A DNA stretch of 29,260 nt from an uncultured Verrucomicrobiales bacterium (GTDB lineage Bacteria; Verrucomicrobiota; Verrucomicrobiae; Limisphaerales; CANJSG01). The notes beneath the pieces were generated by a model. The model saw nothing but the letters and a program-made list of their open reading frames with translations, was not told the origin of the DNA and did no database searches. Shown one piece after another: positions 22,342 to 29,260 of the stretch. Where the stretch lies: NCBI GenBank assembly GCA_946480965.1, contig CAMLMI010000013.1, forward strand, positions 1 through 29,260. Reading direction: 5' to 3'. Numbering within the stretch: position 1 is the stretch's first letter; each line of letters starts with the position of its first letter. A program made the translations under genes and the position numbers.

Positions 22342-22888
22342 CGTCGCGAGGCTTTCGGAAATCTTCCGCCCTGTCAAACCGGCCGATTCCAAGGAGGCGT
22401 CCCGCCGCTCTCGATCTTGTCTAGAGTGCGCTCATGGACCCACAAGGTCTGAGTGGCAGACAGGGAACAAAGTCCGGGCACCGTCGATTTCACCGCAAGG
22501 CGTCGATCAACCCGTCCCGTCGGGGCAAAAAAACCGGGCCAGACAAGCTGAGGAAGCTCGAAAGGCCCGGGGAGTATACGAGTTCAATGTGGGATTACGG
22601 GGAGATTCCGGTGGACGTTTGAACGACCGACCGCCGGAAATTCTAGTGGGCCTCAAAGAGCAGGTTTCAACTGGCCCGAAATTGTCTGGCGTAATCTGGA
22701 GATAGATGTGCCACGGGAGGGACATCGGGTCAATCTGCATTTGTGAAAGTTTTCACAAGATGGGTTAACCGGCTCTCGGCCAGCCAAATCCAATGCGCTG
22801 ATTTGCGGGACCGGAAGGAATTTCTCCGGGATGGACCGCTGAAGAACGCCGGCTTGTCACCGGTCTTGGCGTCGCTCATTGTCCGCGC
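22342..22888. other. Gene-poor, lower-GC stretch
   Basis: No convincing gene lies between the GloVer-repeat gene and the DUF1232-like gene. A 62-codon plus-strand frame (22434-22622) shows no recognisable domain or ribosome binding site and has unusual composition. A stem CCGGGCC (22534-22540) with GGCCCGG (22564-22570) follows an A-run, so it is not a plus-strand terminator. A CRP-type palindrome is at 22741-22758. The stretch presumably holds divergent promoters. Confidence 0.5.
22741..22758. promoter_or_regulatory. Perfect CRP/FNR-type palindrome
   Basis: TTGTGAAA-GT-TTTCACAA is an 18-bp perfect inverted repeat containing TGTGA-N6-TCACA, the core consensus bound by enterobacterial CRP. 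It lies about 130 bp upstream of the DUF1232-like gene. The binding protein is not identified; the one CRP-fold protein in this window lacks a DNA-binding domain. Confidence 0.6.
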
Positions 22889-23293
22889 ATGGCTGAAATC
22901 GCGAAGTTCGTCCATCACGGGGCAGCACAGGTCACACCCAGGATTCTGAAGGGGGTCCATCGCAAGCTTCCGATGCTCAAGCTGGAGTTTGCCCAGATCA
23001 ACGCACCCAAGTTCCCGCATCTCGTGGAACAGCTGGAGTTCCTGGCGGATGTCGTCGAGGACTTCGCCGAGGGGGCCGGTGAGGACCTGCCCTACAGCGC
23101 CGTGGCCGGAGCCGCCTTCGCCCTGGTCTATGCCCATCGCCAGATGGATCTGATCCCGAACACCGTTTCCGAGTTCGGCCATGCGGACGACTCGGCCGTG
23201 GTCCGGGCCGTGTTGATGGAACATGAAAAAGCCTTGGCCGCGCACGCCACGCGCATCGGTCTGAGTTGGTCCAAGATCACGGTGCGGCCTTGA
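22889..23293 (+). CDS. DUF1232/YkvA-like protein
   Basis: A 134-aa protein. The segment [29 protein letters not shown] (about 81-109) matches the DUF1232 core, in which a D-L-I-P-D...P..G..DD pattern joins two helices. Here the Asp after the proline is Asn. The preceding AGAAFALVY is moderately hydrophobic, in keeping with the weakly membrane-associated helices of the family. Function of the family is not established. ATG 22889 lacks a strong ribosome binding site. It stands alone, about 130 bp after a CRP-type palindrome and 57 bp before the pseudopilin start. Confidence 0.7.
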   Translation: MAEIAKFVHHGAAQVTPRILKGVHRKLPMLKLEFAQINAPKFPHLVEQLEFLADVVEDFAEGAGEDLPYSAVAGAAFALVYAHRQMDLIPNTVSEFGHADDSAVVRAVLMEHEKALAAHATRIGLSWSKITVRP

Positions 23294-23349
23294 AGGTTGA
23301 CGAACGGGGTCGCCGGCCCCTTCTTTCCTCCGTGAGCCAGGAGGTTGCC

Positions 23350-24132
23350 ATGCGTCGTTCCCCCATTGTTTCCCCTCGTTCGTGCGGGTTCACGCTGATC
23401 GAGCTGCTGGTCGTCATCGCCATCATCGGCATCTTGGCCAGCATGTTGTTGCCCACGCTCGGCAAGGCCAAGGAGCAGGGAAAGCTGATCAACTGCATCA
23501 GCAATGTCCGGCAGATCGGAATGGCGCTCGCCCTCTACCAAGGCGACTACGCCGACCGCTATCCCGAACAGAACGTGCTCGGAGGCCATGACGGAGCTCC
23601 CGCGCTCGCCAACGTGATTCCCCGGGCGGTGGATCGTCCGTTGTATGCCTACATCCGGCCTTCGGCGGTATTCCGCTGCATGTCGGACCAGGGCCAGGGG
23701 CTCATTCCCGGGTCCGCGCCCGACCAGCAGTTCAAGCCTACCCGCTACGAGGCGCTGGGCATCAGCTACGACTATAACGAGGGCGAGCTTTCGGTGCCTG
23801 CCGGAGGCGGATTTCGCCGTGGCATGGCGGGCACCTTGGCTGGCAAGCCGACGTCCTGGGTGCCCGATCCCACCAAGTTCATCGTCCTCCATGAACCGCC
23901 CGCGCGGATCTACGGCAACGCGCTTGGCGCGGCCCAATGGCAGCAGTGGCATTACGCCATCGGTGCCACGGACATCTCCGATCCGCGCTACGTCCAGCCC
24001 AACTTCCGTTCCCCGATCCTTTTCGCCGACGGCCACGCCGCCACCCACAACTTCTCCCGGGAACTGCGGGAAAACCTCCTCTTTCCCTACGAGGAAACCG
24101 CGAACTGGATGTGGTATAAGCCCGCCAACTGA
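23350..24132 (+). CDS. Type II secretion/pilin-like pseudopilin (prepilin N-methylation signal, H-X9-DG type)
   Basis: A 260-aa protein with a 12-residue basic leader ending in Gly before [22 protein letters not shown], the class III signal cut by prepilin peptidase, with Glu5 of the mature form in place. [26 protein letters not shown] follows, as in the large family of such proteins in Planctomycetes and Verrucomicrobia, and [11 protein letters not shown] near the end supplies the H/DG region. AGGAGG at 23339-23344 fixes the ATG at 23350. Members are often present in many copies per genome, outside secretion operons, and their role is unsettled. No secretion gene is next to it. Confidence 0.92.
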   Translation: MRRSPIVSPRSCGFTLIELLVVIAIIGILASMLLPTLGKAKEQGKLINCISNVRQIGMALALYQGDYADRYPEQNVLGGHDGAPALANVIPRAVDRPLYAYIRPSAVFRCMSDQGQGLIPGSAPDQQFKPTRYEALGISYDYNEGELSVPAGGGFRRGMAGTLAGKPTSWVPDPTKFIVLHEPPARIYGNALGAAQWQQWHYAIGATDISDPRYVQPNFRSPILFADGHAATHNFSRELRENLLFPYEETANWMWYKPAN

Positions 24133-24148
24133 CCCGCCTCCCGAACGC

Positions 24149-24778
24149 ATGTCCGCCCCCGCCCCCATTTCCCGCCAGATCCGGCTCGAACAGCTCTGGC
24201 CCGAGCTGCGCGGGCTGGCCGCCCGCCTGTGGTCCGCCGGCTTGACCAGCAAACGCCTGCACGCCGTCTGGCGCGCCAGCGTCGTCGTCGAATGCGACGC
24301 CTGTGGCACCCGGCTGTCGGAGGACGACCTGCTCGCGATCTTGGATCTGCCCGAAGGAGCCGAGCCGCCCGTCGGCCGCCTCCAGCGCCTTGCCCAAGGC
24401 TACTGCCTCAAGCCGAGCTGCGAGTCCCGCTTCTTCCGCATCACGCTGGCGCCGGACGAGGACATCGACTGGGCACGGATGTTGGCCGGCGGCACCCAGG
24501 CAAAACCGATCGGTGGAGCGGCGGCGGACCCGCCCGAAAGAACCCCGGCCCCGGCAAAGGGATTGGCGGGTTCCGGCAAGATGCGGCTCGCCTTGGCGAT
24601 CCTGGCCCTGCTTGCCGCCCTCCTGCTGCGCCATTGGTATCTCAACGGCCGCGTCCCTTTCCTCAACCAAACCTTCAAGGTCGCTCCGGCGGAAGGCTCC
24701 GGACCGGCGACTCCCGCGCCTGCGGACGACCCGTTCCCGGTCCGGCCCCCGACCAACGGCTTCCGCGTGGCTCCTTGA
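24149..24778 (+). CDS. Putative zinc-ribbon membrane-anchored protein
   Basis: A 209-aa protein not assigned to a family. The N-terminal part is helical (LEQLWPELRGLAARLWSAGL). Two Cys pairs follow: CDAC (about 50-53) and CLKPSC (about 86-91), spaced as for a small zinc-binding fold. A hydrophobic segment MRLALAILALLAALLLRHWYL (about 147-168) then crosses the membrane, leaving a Pro/Ala-rich tail of about 40 residues. It begins 17 bp after the pseudopilin stop, so joint transcription is likely, and ends three bases before the convergent cupin gene. Orientation in the membrane is not clear. Confidence 0.7.
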   Translation: MSAPAPISRQIRLEQLWPELRGLAARLWSAGLTSKRLHAVWRASVVVECDACGTRLSEDDLLAILDLPEGAEPPVGRLQRLAQGYCLKPSCESRFFRITLAPDEDIDWARMLAGGTQAKPIGGAAADPPERTPAPAKGLAGSGKMRLALAILALLAALLLRHWYLNGRVPFLNQTFKVAPAEGSGPATPAPADDPFPVRPPTNGFRVAP

Positions 24779-24781
24779 TGC

Positions 24782-25237
24782 CTACTTCACGTAGTGGATC
24801 CCGTGCTCGGCGCTGATCTCGACGATTCGCTGCATGTCCGGCCCGCCGGGTTTCGCGAATTCGGCCGCGCACCGCGCGAAGAACGTCTCGAATCCCGCCG
24901 GCGTGGCGATGATCCATTGGCGGCACGGCCGGTCTCCGGCGTTGCGGAAGGTGTGGACCTTGCCCCTCGGCGCGTAGGCCACGCCGCCCGGCTCCAGCCG
25001 TTGCCAGCGCTCGTCGATCCAGAACTCCACCGCGCCTTCCTGCACGATGAACACCTCGTCCTCGTGCAGATGGAAGTGCGCCGGAGGGCCGCCGCCCGGC
25101 GGCGTCACCGCCTCGACCAGCGCGAAGGCGCCGCCGGTCTGCGCGGGGCCGAGCTTCACGGTCACCTCGTCGCCGAACGCGCGGAGGGTTTCGCCGGTGC
25201 CAACGGGCACCAGCCGGGGATTCAATTCGGGGCTCAT
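24782..25237 (-). CDS. Cupin-domain protein
   Basis: A 151-aa single-domain cupin. Motif 1 reads PPAHFHLHEDEVFIVQEGAVEF, supplying the His-His-Glu metal ligands, and motif 2 reads PRGKVHTFRNAGDRP, with the last His. The rest is a plain beta barrel with a C-terminal helix (FETFFARCAAEFAKPGG). Such proteins include dioxygenases, isomerases and small-molecule sensors; nothing here decides between them. ATG 25237 is preferred since it starts directly before the barrel; the longer frame reads into intergenic sequence. It faces away from the PAS/GAF kinase gene across about 100 bp. Confidence 0.85.
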   Translation of the reverse strand: MSPELNPRLVPVGTGETLRAFGDEVTVKLGPAQTGGAFALVEAVTPPGGGPPAHFHLHEDEVFIVQEGAVEFWIDERWQRLEPGGVAYAPRGKVHTFRNAGDRPCRQWIIATPAGFETFFARCAAEFAKPGGPDMQRIVEISAEHGIHYVK

Positions 25238-25341
25238 GGTTCGCTTCCGGCTTCGGAGCAGGATCGGACTGCGGGCGAAACTCGTAGCTTCGCGCCCCCT
25301 TCCCGGTCTATGGACCGGAAGAGGTAGTAACCGTTTGGCCC

Positions 25342-28155
25342 ATGTCCCCTGAACCCATGCCCCCATCCCCGGCCCCCCACGGAGACGTGTTCCGCCTCCT
25401 GTTCGAGCACAGCGCCGACGCCATGACGCTCTTCGATCCGGCGCGGGGCGTGTTCATCGATTCCAACGCCGCTTCCCAGGCCGCGCTCCGCGCCACGAAC
25501 CGAGAGCAGGTGGTCAACGCCCGCCCCGAGGACCTCGCCCCGCCGTTGCAGCCCGATGGTCGTCCCTCGCGCGAAGTCGCCGAAGAGGCCGCTCGCCTCG
25601 CCCTGGAGCGCGGCAGCTACCGCTTCGAGTGGCGGGTCAACCGCTTCGACGGCACCGAAGCGACGCTCGACGTCGCCGTCACCCGGCTCGACCAGCCCGA
25701 CCGCGTCCTGCTCCTGACGGTTTCCCGCGACATCTCCGACCGCAAACGCGCGGAGGAAGAGATCCGCCACCTCAACGCCTCGCTCGAACAGCGCATCGCC
25801 CGCCGCACGGCCGAACTCAGCGCCAGCGAAGCTCGGCTCCGCACGCTCGTGGAGCACGCCCCGGAAGCCATCGTCGTCCTCGACGCGCACACCGGCCGCT
25901 TCGTGGACTGCAACGAAAACGCCACCCGCCTCTACGGCCTGGACCGCACCGCGCTCCTCGAGCTCCGCCCCTGGGACGTGAGCCCGGAGCACCAGCCCGA
26001 CGGACGGCTCTCCGCCGAGGCCGCGCGCGAGTTCATCGGCCGCGTCCGCCGGGGAGAAGCGCCTGTCTTCCAGTGGATGCACCGCCACGCCAGCGGCCGC
26101 TTGGTCCCCTGCGAAATGCGCCTCGTGGCCCTGCCCGCCAACGGCCGCGACCTCGTGCGCGGCAGCGTGCTGGACAACTCCGAGCGCCACCGCCGCGCCC
26201 TCGTCCAGCAGGCCACCTACGACATCGCCGAAGCCGCCCTCGGCGCGGGCGATCTCCCCGGCTTCTACGCGCGCGTCCACGGGATCGTGAAGCGCCTGAT
26301 GCCGGCCGCCGGCTTCAGCATCGCGCTGCGCGACGCCGCCGACGGCGAGGTCCGCTTCGCCTGCCGCCACGACGAGCGTTCCACCTCCGATTCCTACGCG
26401 GGGGCGGACCGCGCGATGATCCTCCGCGTGCTCGAGACGGGCGCACCCGTCCGTTTCCGCCAGGGCGATCCCGCCGGAGGCGCATCGCACCCGGCCGCGA
26501 GCTGGCTCGGCGTGCCGCTCTCCGGCCGCGCGGGCGTGCTTGGCGTCATGGCCGTGCTCGACCACCGCAACGCCGCCGCCTACGGCGACGACGAACAGCA
26601 GCTCCTCACCTTCGTCGCCAGCCAGGTCGCCCAGGCCGTCCAGCGCAAGCAGGCCGAGCTCGAGCTCCGCCGTTCCGAGGAGAAGTTCAAGATGCTCTTC
26701 GAGCTTTCGCCGCTCGGCGTTTCGCGCGTGGACTGGCAGGGCCGGTTCCTCCACGTGAACCGTGCCTTCGCCCGCACCGTCGGCTACACCGTCGCCGAAC
26801 TGCTCGGCATGACCTACTGGGACATCACGCCGCGGCGCTTCGAGCGGGACGAGCTCGCCGTCCTCGAGGCCGTCCGCCAACACGGCATCTACGGGCCGTT
26901 CGAGAAACAATACATCCACCGCGACGGCCACCTCGTCCCCATCGTCCTCCACGCCGTGCTCGTGCGCGCGCCCGACGGAGACGAGCAGCTCTGGGGCATC
27001 ACCGAGAACGTCACCGAGCGCCGCCGAGCCGAAGAGGCCCTGCGCGATTCGGAGAAGAACTTCCGCGCCCTCTTCGAGTCCTCCAGCCAAGGCGTCATGC
27101 TCAACGACGAGCACCGCTTCCTCGACGCCAACGAAGCCGCTGCCCGCATCTTCGGCTACACCCGCGAACAGATCGTCGGCCTGCACCCGGACCAGCTCGC
27201 GCCCGAATTCCAGCCCGACGGCGAATCCTCCTCCCGGGCCTCGCGCCGCCACATCGCCACCTGCCTGCGCGAGGGCCAGTGCCGCTTCGAATGGGTCTCG
27301 CGCCGGGCCGACGGCTCCGACGTGCCGCTCGACATCGTCCTCACCAGCATCCAGATCGATGGCCGCCCGATCATCCAGGCGATGGTCACGGACATCTCGG
27401 ACCGCAAACGCGCCGAGATCGAGCTGCGCAAGGCCCTCGAACGCGAGCGCGAGCTCAGCGCGCTCAAGAGCAGCTTCGTCTCGATGGTCTCCCACGAGTT
27501 CCGCACCCCGCTCGGCATCATCCAGTCCTCCGCCGACATCCTGGCCGACTACCTCGACCAGCTCGATCCCGCCGAGCGCAAAGACCACCTGAAATCCATC
27601 ATCCGCAACACCCGCCGCATGGGCGGATTGATGGAGGAAGTCCTCGTCCTGGGCCGGCTCGACGCCGGCCGCATGTCCTTCAAGCCCTCCGGCCTCAAGC
27701 TGCGCGACCTCTGCGCGCGCCTCGTGGACGAAACCCTCTCCGCCACCGAGCAGCGCTGCCCCATCCGCCTCGGCCCGGTGGGCCCCGGCTGCCTGCCCGA
27801 GACCGCCCGCGCCGACGAACAGCTCCTGCGCCACATCCTGGCAAACCTCCTCTCCAACGCCGTCAAATACTCCGATCCCGAAAGCCCCATCGACTTCGAC
27901 GTCGGCTGCGAGGGCGCCGATGCGGTCTTCCGCGTGGTGGATCGCGGCATCGGCATTGCCGCCGCCGATCTGCCCGGACTGTTCCAGGCCTTCCAGCGCG
28001 GCTCCAACGTCGGCCACCGCACCGGCACCGGACTCGGCCTCGTCATCGTCCAGCGCTGCGTCCAGCTCCACGGCGGCACCATCGGGATCGCCAGCGAACC
28101 GGGCGTCGGCACCACCGTCACCGTTCGCCTGCCCGGCGTTTTTGCCGGCTCTTGA
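25342..28155 (+). CDS. Soluble PAS-PAS-GAF-PAS-PAS histidine kinase
   Basis: A 937-aa kinase without membrane segments. Two PAS domains lie at about 15-135 and 165-280, a GAF domain at about 290-435 (GVPLSGRAGVLGVMAVLDHR), and two more PAS domains at about 445-565 and 570-690 (each followed by a D-I-S-D-R-K-R-A or E-N-V-T-E-R-R-R-A linker). A coiled linker leads into HisKA with phospho-accepting His718 in SMVSHEFRTPLG. The HATPase has Asn839 in NLLSNAVKYS, DRGIGI and the GTGLGL lid. All catalytic motifs are intact, unlike the degenerate kinase at 13921-16356. Signal unknown. The response regulator gene 50 bp downstream is the natural partner. Confidence 0.95.
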   Translation: MSPEPMPPSPAPHGDVFRLLFEHSADAMTLFDPARGVFIDSNAASQAALRATNREQVVNARPEDLAPPLQPDGRPSREVAEEAARLALERGSYRFEWRVNRFDGTEATLDVAVTRLDQPDRVLLLTVSRDISDRKRAEEEIRHLNASLEQRIARRTAELSASEARLRTLVEHAPEAIVVLDAHTGRFVDCNENATRLYGLDRTALLELRPWDVSPEHQPDGRLSAEAAREFIGRVRRGEAPVFQWMHRHASGRLVPCEMRLVALPANGRDLVRGSVLDNSERHRRALVQQATYDIAEAALGAGDLPGFYARVHGIVKRLMPAAGFSIALRDAADGEVRFACRHDERSTSDSYAGADRAMILRVLETGAPVRFRQGDPAGGASHPAASWLGVPLSGRAGVLGVMAVLDHRNAAAYGDDEQQLLTFVASQVAQAVQRKQAELELRRSEEKFKMLFELSPLGVSRVDWQGRFLHVNRAFARTVGYTVAELLGMTYWDITPRRFERDELAVLEAVRQHGIYGPFEKQYIHRDGHLVPIVLHAVLVRAPDGDEQLWGITENVTERRRAEEALRDSEKNFRALFESSSQGVMLNDEHRFLDANEAAARIFGYTREQIVGLHPDQLAPEFQPDGESSSRASRRHIATCLREGQCRFEWVSRRADGSDVPLDIVLTSIQIDGRPIIQAMVTDISDRKRAEIELRKALERERELSALKSSFVSMVSHEFRTPLGIIQSSADILADYLDQLDPAERKDHLKSIIRNTRRMGGLMEEVLVLGRLDAGRMSFKPSGLKLRDLCARLVDETLSATEQRCPIRLGPVGPGCLPETARADEQLLRHILANLLSNAVKYSDPESPIDFDVGCEGADAVFRVVDRGIGIAAADLPGLFQAFQRGSNVGHRTGTGLGLVIVQRCVQLHGGTIGIASEPGVGTTVTVRLPGVFAGS

Positions 28156-28205
28156 ATTCGCCTTCGTCGCGGCGCTCAATCCACCGGCACGCACACCGCC
28201 ACGCC

Positions 28206-28832
28206 ATGAAGAAGATCCTGGTCATCGAAGACGAACCCGAGATGCGGCGGAACCTCGCCACCATCCTCCGCCTCGAGAAGTTCAACGCCATCGCCGCCGA
28301 GAACGGCCGCACCGGCGTCGAGACCGCGCTGCGCGAACGCCCCGACCTCGTCCTCTGCGACATCATGATGCCCGAGATGGACGGCCACGCCGTGCTCCAG
28401 GCCCTGCGCGAGAATCCCGCCACCGATTCCACCCCCTTCATCTTCCTCACCGCCAAGGGCGAGAAGCCCGACATCCGCGCCGGCATGAACCTCGGAGCCG
28501 ACGATTACCTGACCAAGCCCGTGGAAAAGGCCGAGCTCCTCGCCGCCATCCGTTCCCGGTTGAAGCGCGCCGAACAATCCGCCGTGCCCACCTTCGCGCC
28601 CGACTTCTCCTCCGCCCTCCCATTGGAAAAAGCCTTTCGGCTCACGCCGCGCGTCGCCGAGACGCTGCTCTGGCTCGCCCAAGGCAAGACCAACGGCGAG
28701 ATCGCCTCCATCCTCGGCATCGCCGAAGGCACGGTGAAGAAACACGTCCTGGAGATCTTCGGCGCCCTCGGCGTCGAGACCCGCACCTCCGCCTCGCTCC
28801 AAGCCCTCGAAGTCCTCAGCCGCTCCAAATAG
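28206..28832 (+). CDS. REC-LuxR (NarL-type) response regulator
   Basis: A 208-aa regulator. The receiver (about 1-120) has Glu8/Asp9, phospho-accepting Asp52 in LCDIMMPEMDG, Thr in FLTAKGE and Lys in YLTKPVE. A LuxR-type helix-turn-helix (about 143-205) reads LTPRVAETLLWLAQGKTNGEIASILGIAEGTVKKHV, with the recognition helix at the TVKKHV end. The usual GL/SP-R-E start is changed to TPRVAE. ATG 28206 begins the first strand. Placed 50 bp after the PAS/GAF kinase, it is the likely phosphate acceptor and would bind DNA as a dimer. Confidence 0.93.
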   Translation: MKKILVIEDEPEMRRNLATILRLEKFNAIAAENGRTGVETALRERPDLVLCDIMMPEMDGHAVLQALRENPATDSTPFIFLTAKGEKPDIRAGMNLGADDYLTKPVEKAELLAAIRSRLKRAEQSAVPTFAPDFSSALPLEKAFRLTPRVAETLLWLAQGKTNGEIASILGIAEGTVKKHVLEIFGALGVETRTSASLQALEVLSRSK

Positions 28833-28861
28833 CCGCAACCCGGCATCCCGGCTCGGTCAGC

Positions 28862-29260
28862 TCAAAGCCCGATCTTCTCCTTCATCCGGTCCATGAGCGG
28901 TTTCGGCGGCGGGCTGTCGCGCAGGAGTTGGCCGAGATCGTTGGTCTTGCCGGCAGTCGGCTCCACGTAGGTTTGGAGCGCGTGGGTCCAGCTTCCGCCG
29001 CCAATCCCGGTTGGCACGAGTCGGTTCAGATGCAGGAAGGTCGGCGGCACGTTGGTGAACAGAAAACGGCCTTGGGCATCCGTCACCAGCCGGGCTTGCA
29101 GATTGATGAACGGATCTCCGCTGGAGAGCGCTCCGGCAAAATCCCCATTCAGCGAAAGCTCCACATTGGGCTGAGGGACCTGCTTGGCATCGACCAAAAT
29201 GCCCGTCACCGCCGCCCACGGCTTCAGCCGCACCTTCATCCCGGCTTCGAGGTCCGATTC
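28862..29260 (-). CDS. Partial protein with carboxypeptidase-regulatory-like beta domain
   Basis: Only the C-terminal 132 codons are in the window; the frame is open at the right edge, upstream of an internal Met at 29239. WAAVTGILVDAKQVPQPNVELSL begins a beta-sandwich of the carboxypeptidase-regulatory-like type, followed by LVTDAQGRFLFTNVPP, the second conserved element. Domains of this kind usually sit at the end of larger secreted or envelope proteins. The last residues (LMDRMKEKIGL) form a short helix. What the rest of the protein is cannot be seen. It converges on the response regulator gene with a 29-bp gap. Confidence 0.7.
   Translation of the reverse strand, partial: ESDLEAGMKVRLKPWAAVTGILVDAKQVPQPNVELSLNGDFAGALSSGDPFINLQARLVTDAQGRFLFTNVPPTFLHLNRLVPTGIGGGSWTHALQTYVEPTAGKTNDLGQLLRDSPPPKPLMDRMKEKIGL

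Noticed and set aside
22534..22570. Hairpin as intrinsic terminator
   Set aside because: The homopolymer beside the stem is an A-run on the upstream side of the plus strand, and it is not followed by T residues on either strand.
22434..22622. Small plus-strand gene of 62 codons
   Set aside because: No ribosome binding site, family or hydrophobic segment; its sequence is Arg/Gly/Lys-rich noise in a gap.
25234..28194. A 986-codon open frame on the minus strand opposite the PAS/GAF kinase
   Set aside because: Composition is Gly/Ala/Val/Glu/Asp-rich with no domain, as expected for the antisense of GC-rich codons; the plus-strand kinase has intact motifs throughout.

Overview
The window looks like chromosomal DNA of a high-GC member of the Verrucomicrobiota, probably the Pedosphaera/Limisphaera side. 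The main clues are a GloVer-type tandem-repeat secreted protein, an orphan pseudopilin-like protein with a [18 protein letters not shown] leader, secreted propeller and Ig-like proteins, many PAS-rich two-component proteins, and abundant interspersed palindromes. Taxonomy is inferred from gene style only. There are no rRNA, tRNA or CRISPR features that I can see.

Positions 1-7627 are a co-directional block on the minus strand. Read in transcription order it encodes a GalU-like sugar nucleotidyltransferase, a very large GHMP-kinase/UDPGP-pyrophosphorylase fusion, a small SLATT-like two-TM protein, a stand-alone GTP cyclohydrolase II (RibA type), a membrane-anchored C39-type cysteine peptidase, and a VTC-domain (polyphosphate polymerase-like) protein running off the left edge. 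The fusion gene is the most unusual object here. An REP-associated tyrosine transposase (RAYT, HUH motif) lies entirely inside it and in its reading frame, bounded by inverted copies of a paired GC-rich palindrome. Two further palindrome insertions, also in frame, lie elsewhere in the same gene. The SLATT/RibA pair is visibly more AT-rich than its surroundings and looks imported.

Positions 7814-11966 (plus strand) hold ispF, a small hypothetical gene, a gamma-glutamyl-GABA hydrolase-like class I amidotransferase, an NtrC-type sigma54 regulator with an atypical GSYTGS loop and a strong terminator, and a tRNA-dihydrouridine synthase. Positions 12047-16356 (minus strand) are two translationally coupled signalling proteins. 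The first has a kinase core lacking its key residues plus receiver and HPt domains; the second is a REC-PAS-HisKA-HATPase-REC kinase.

Positions 16484-22341 hold a [2Fe-2S] ferredoxin, a secreted propeller-like protein, a CRP-fold cyclic-nucleotide-binding-domain protein without a DNA-binding domain, a metallophosphoesterase, and the GloVer-repeat protein. After a gene-poor stretch with a perfect CRP-type palindrome come a DUF1232-like protein, the pseudopilin, a Cys-rich membrane-anchored protein, a cupin, and a PAS/GAF histidine kinase with its REC-LuxR partner. The window ends with a partial minus-strand protein with a carboxypeptidase-regulatory-like domain.
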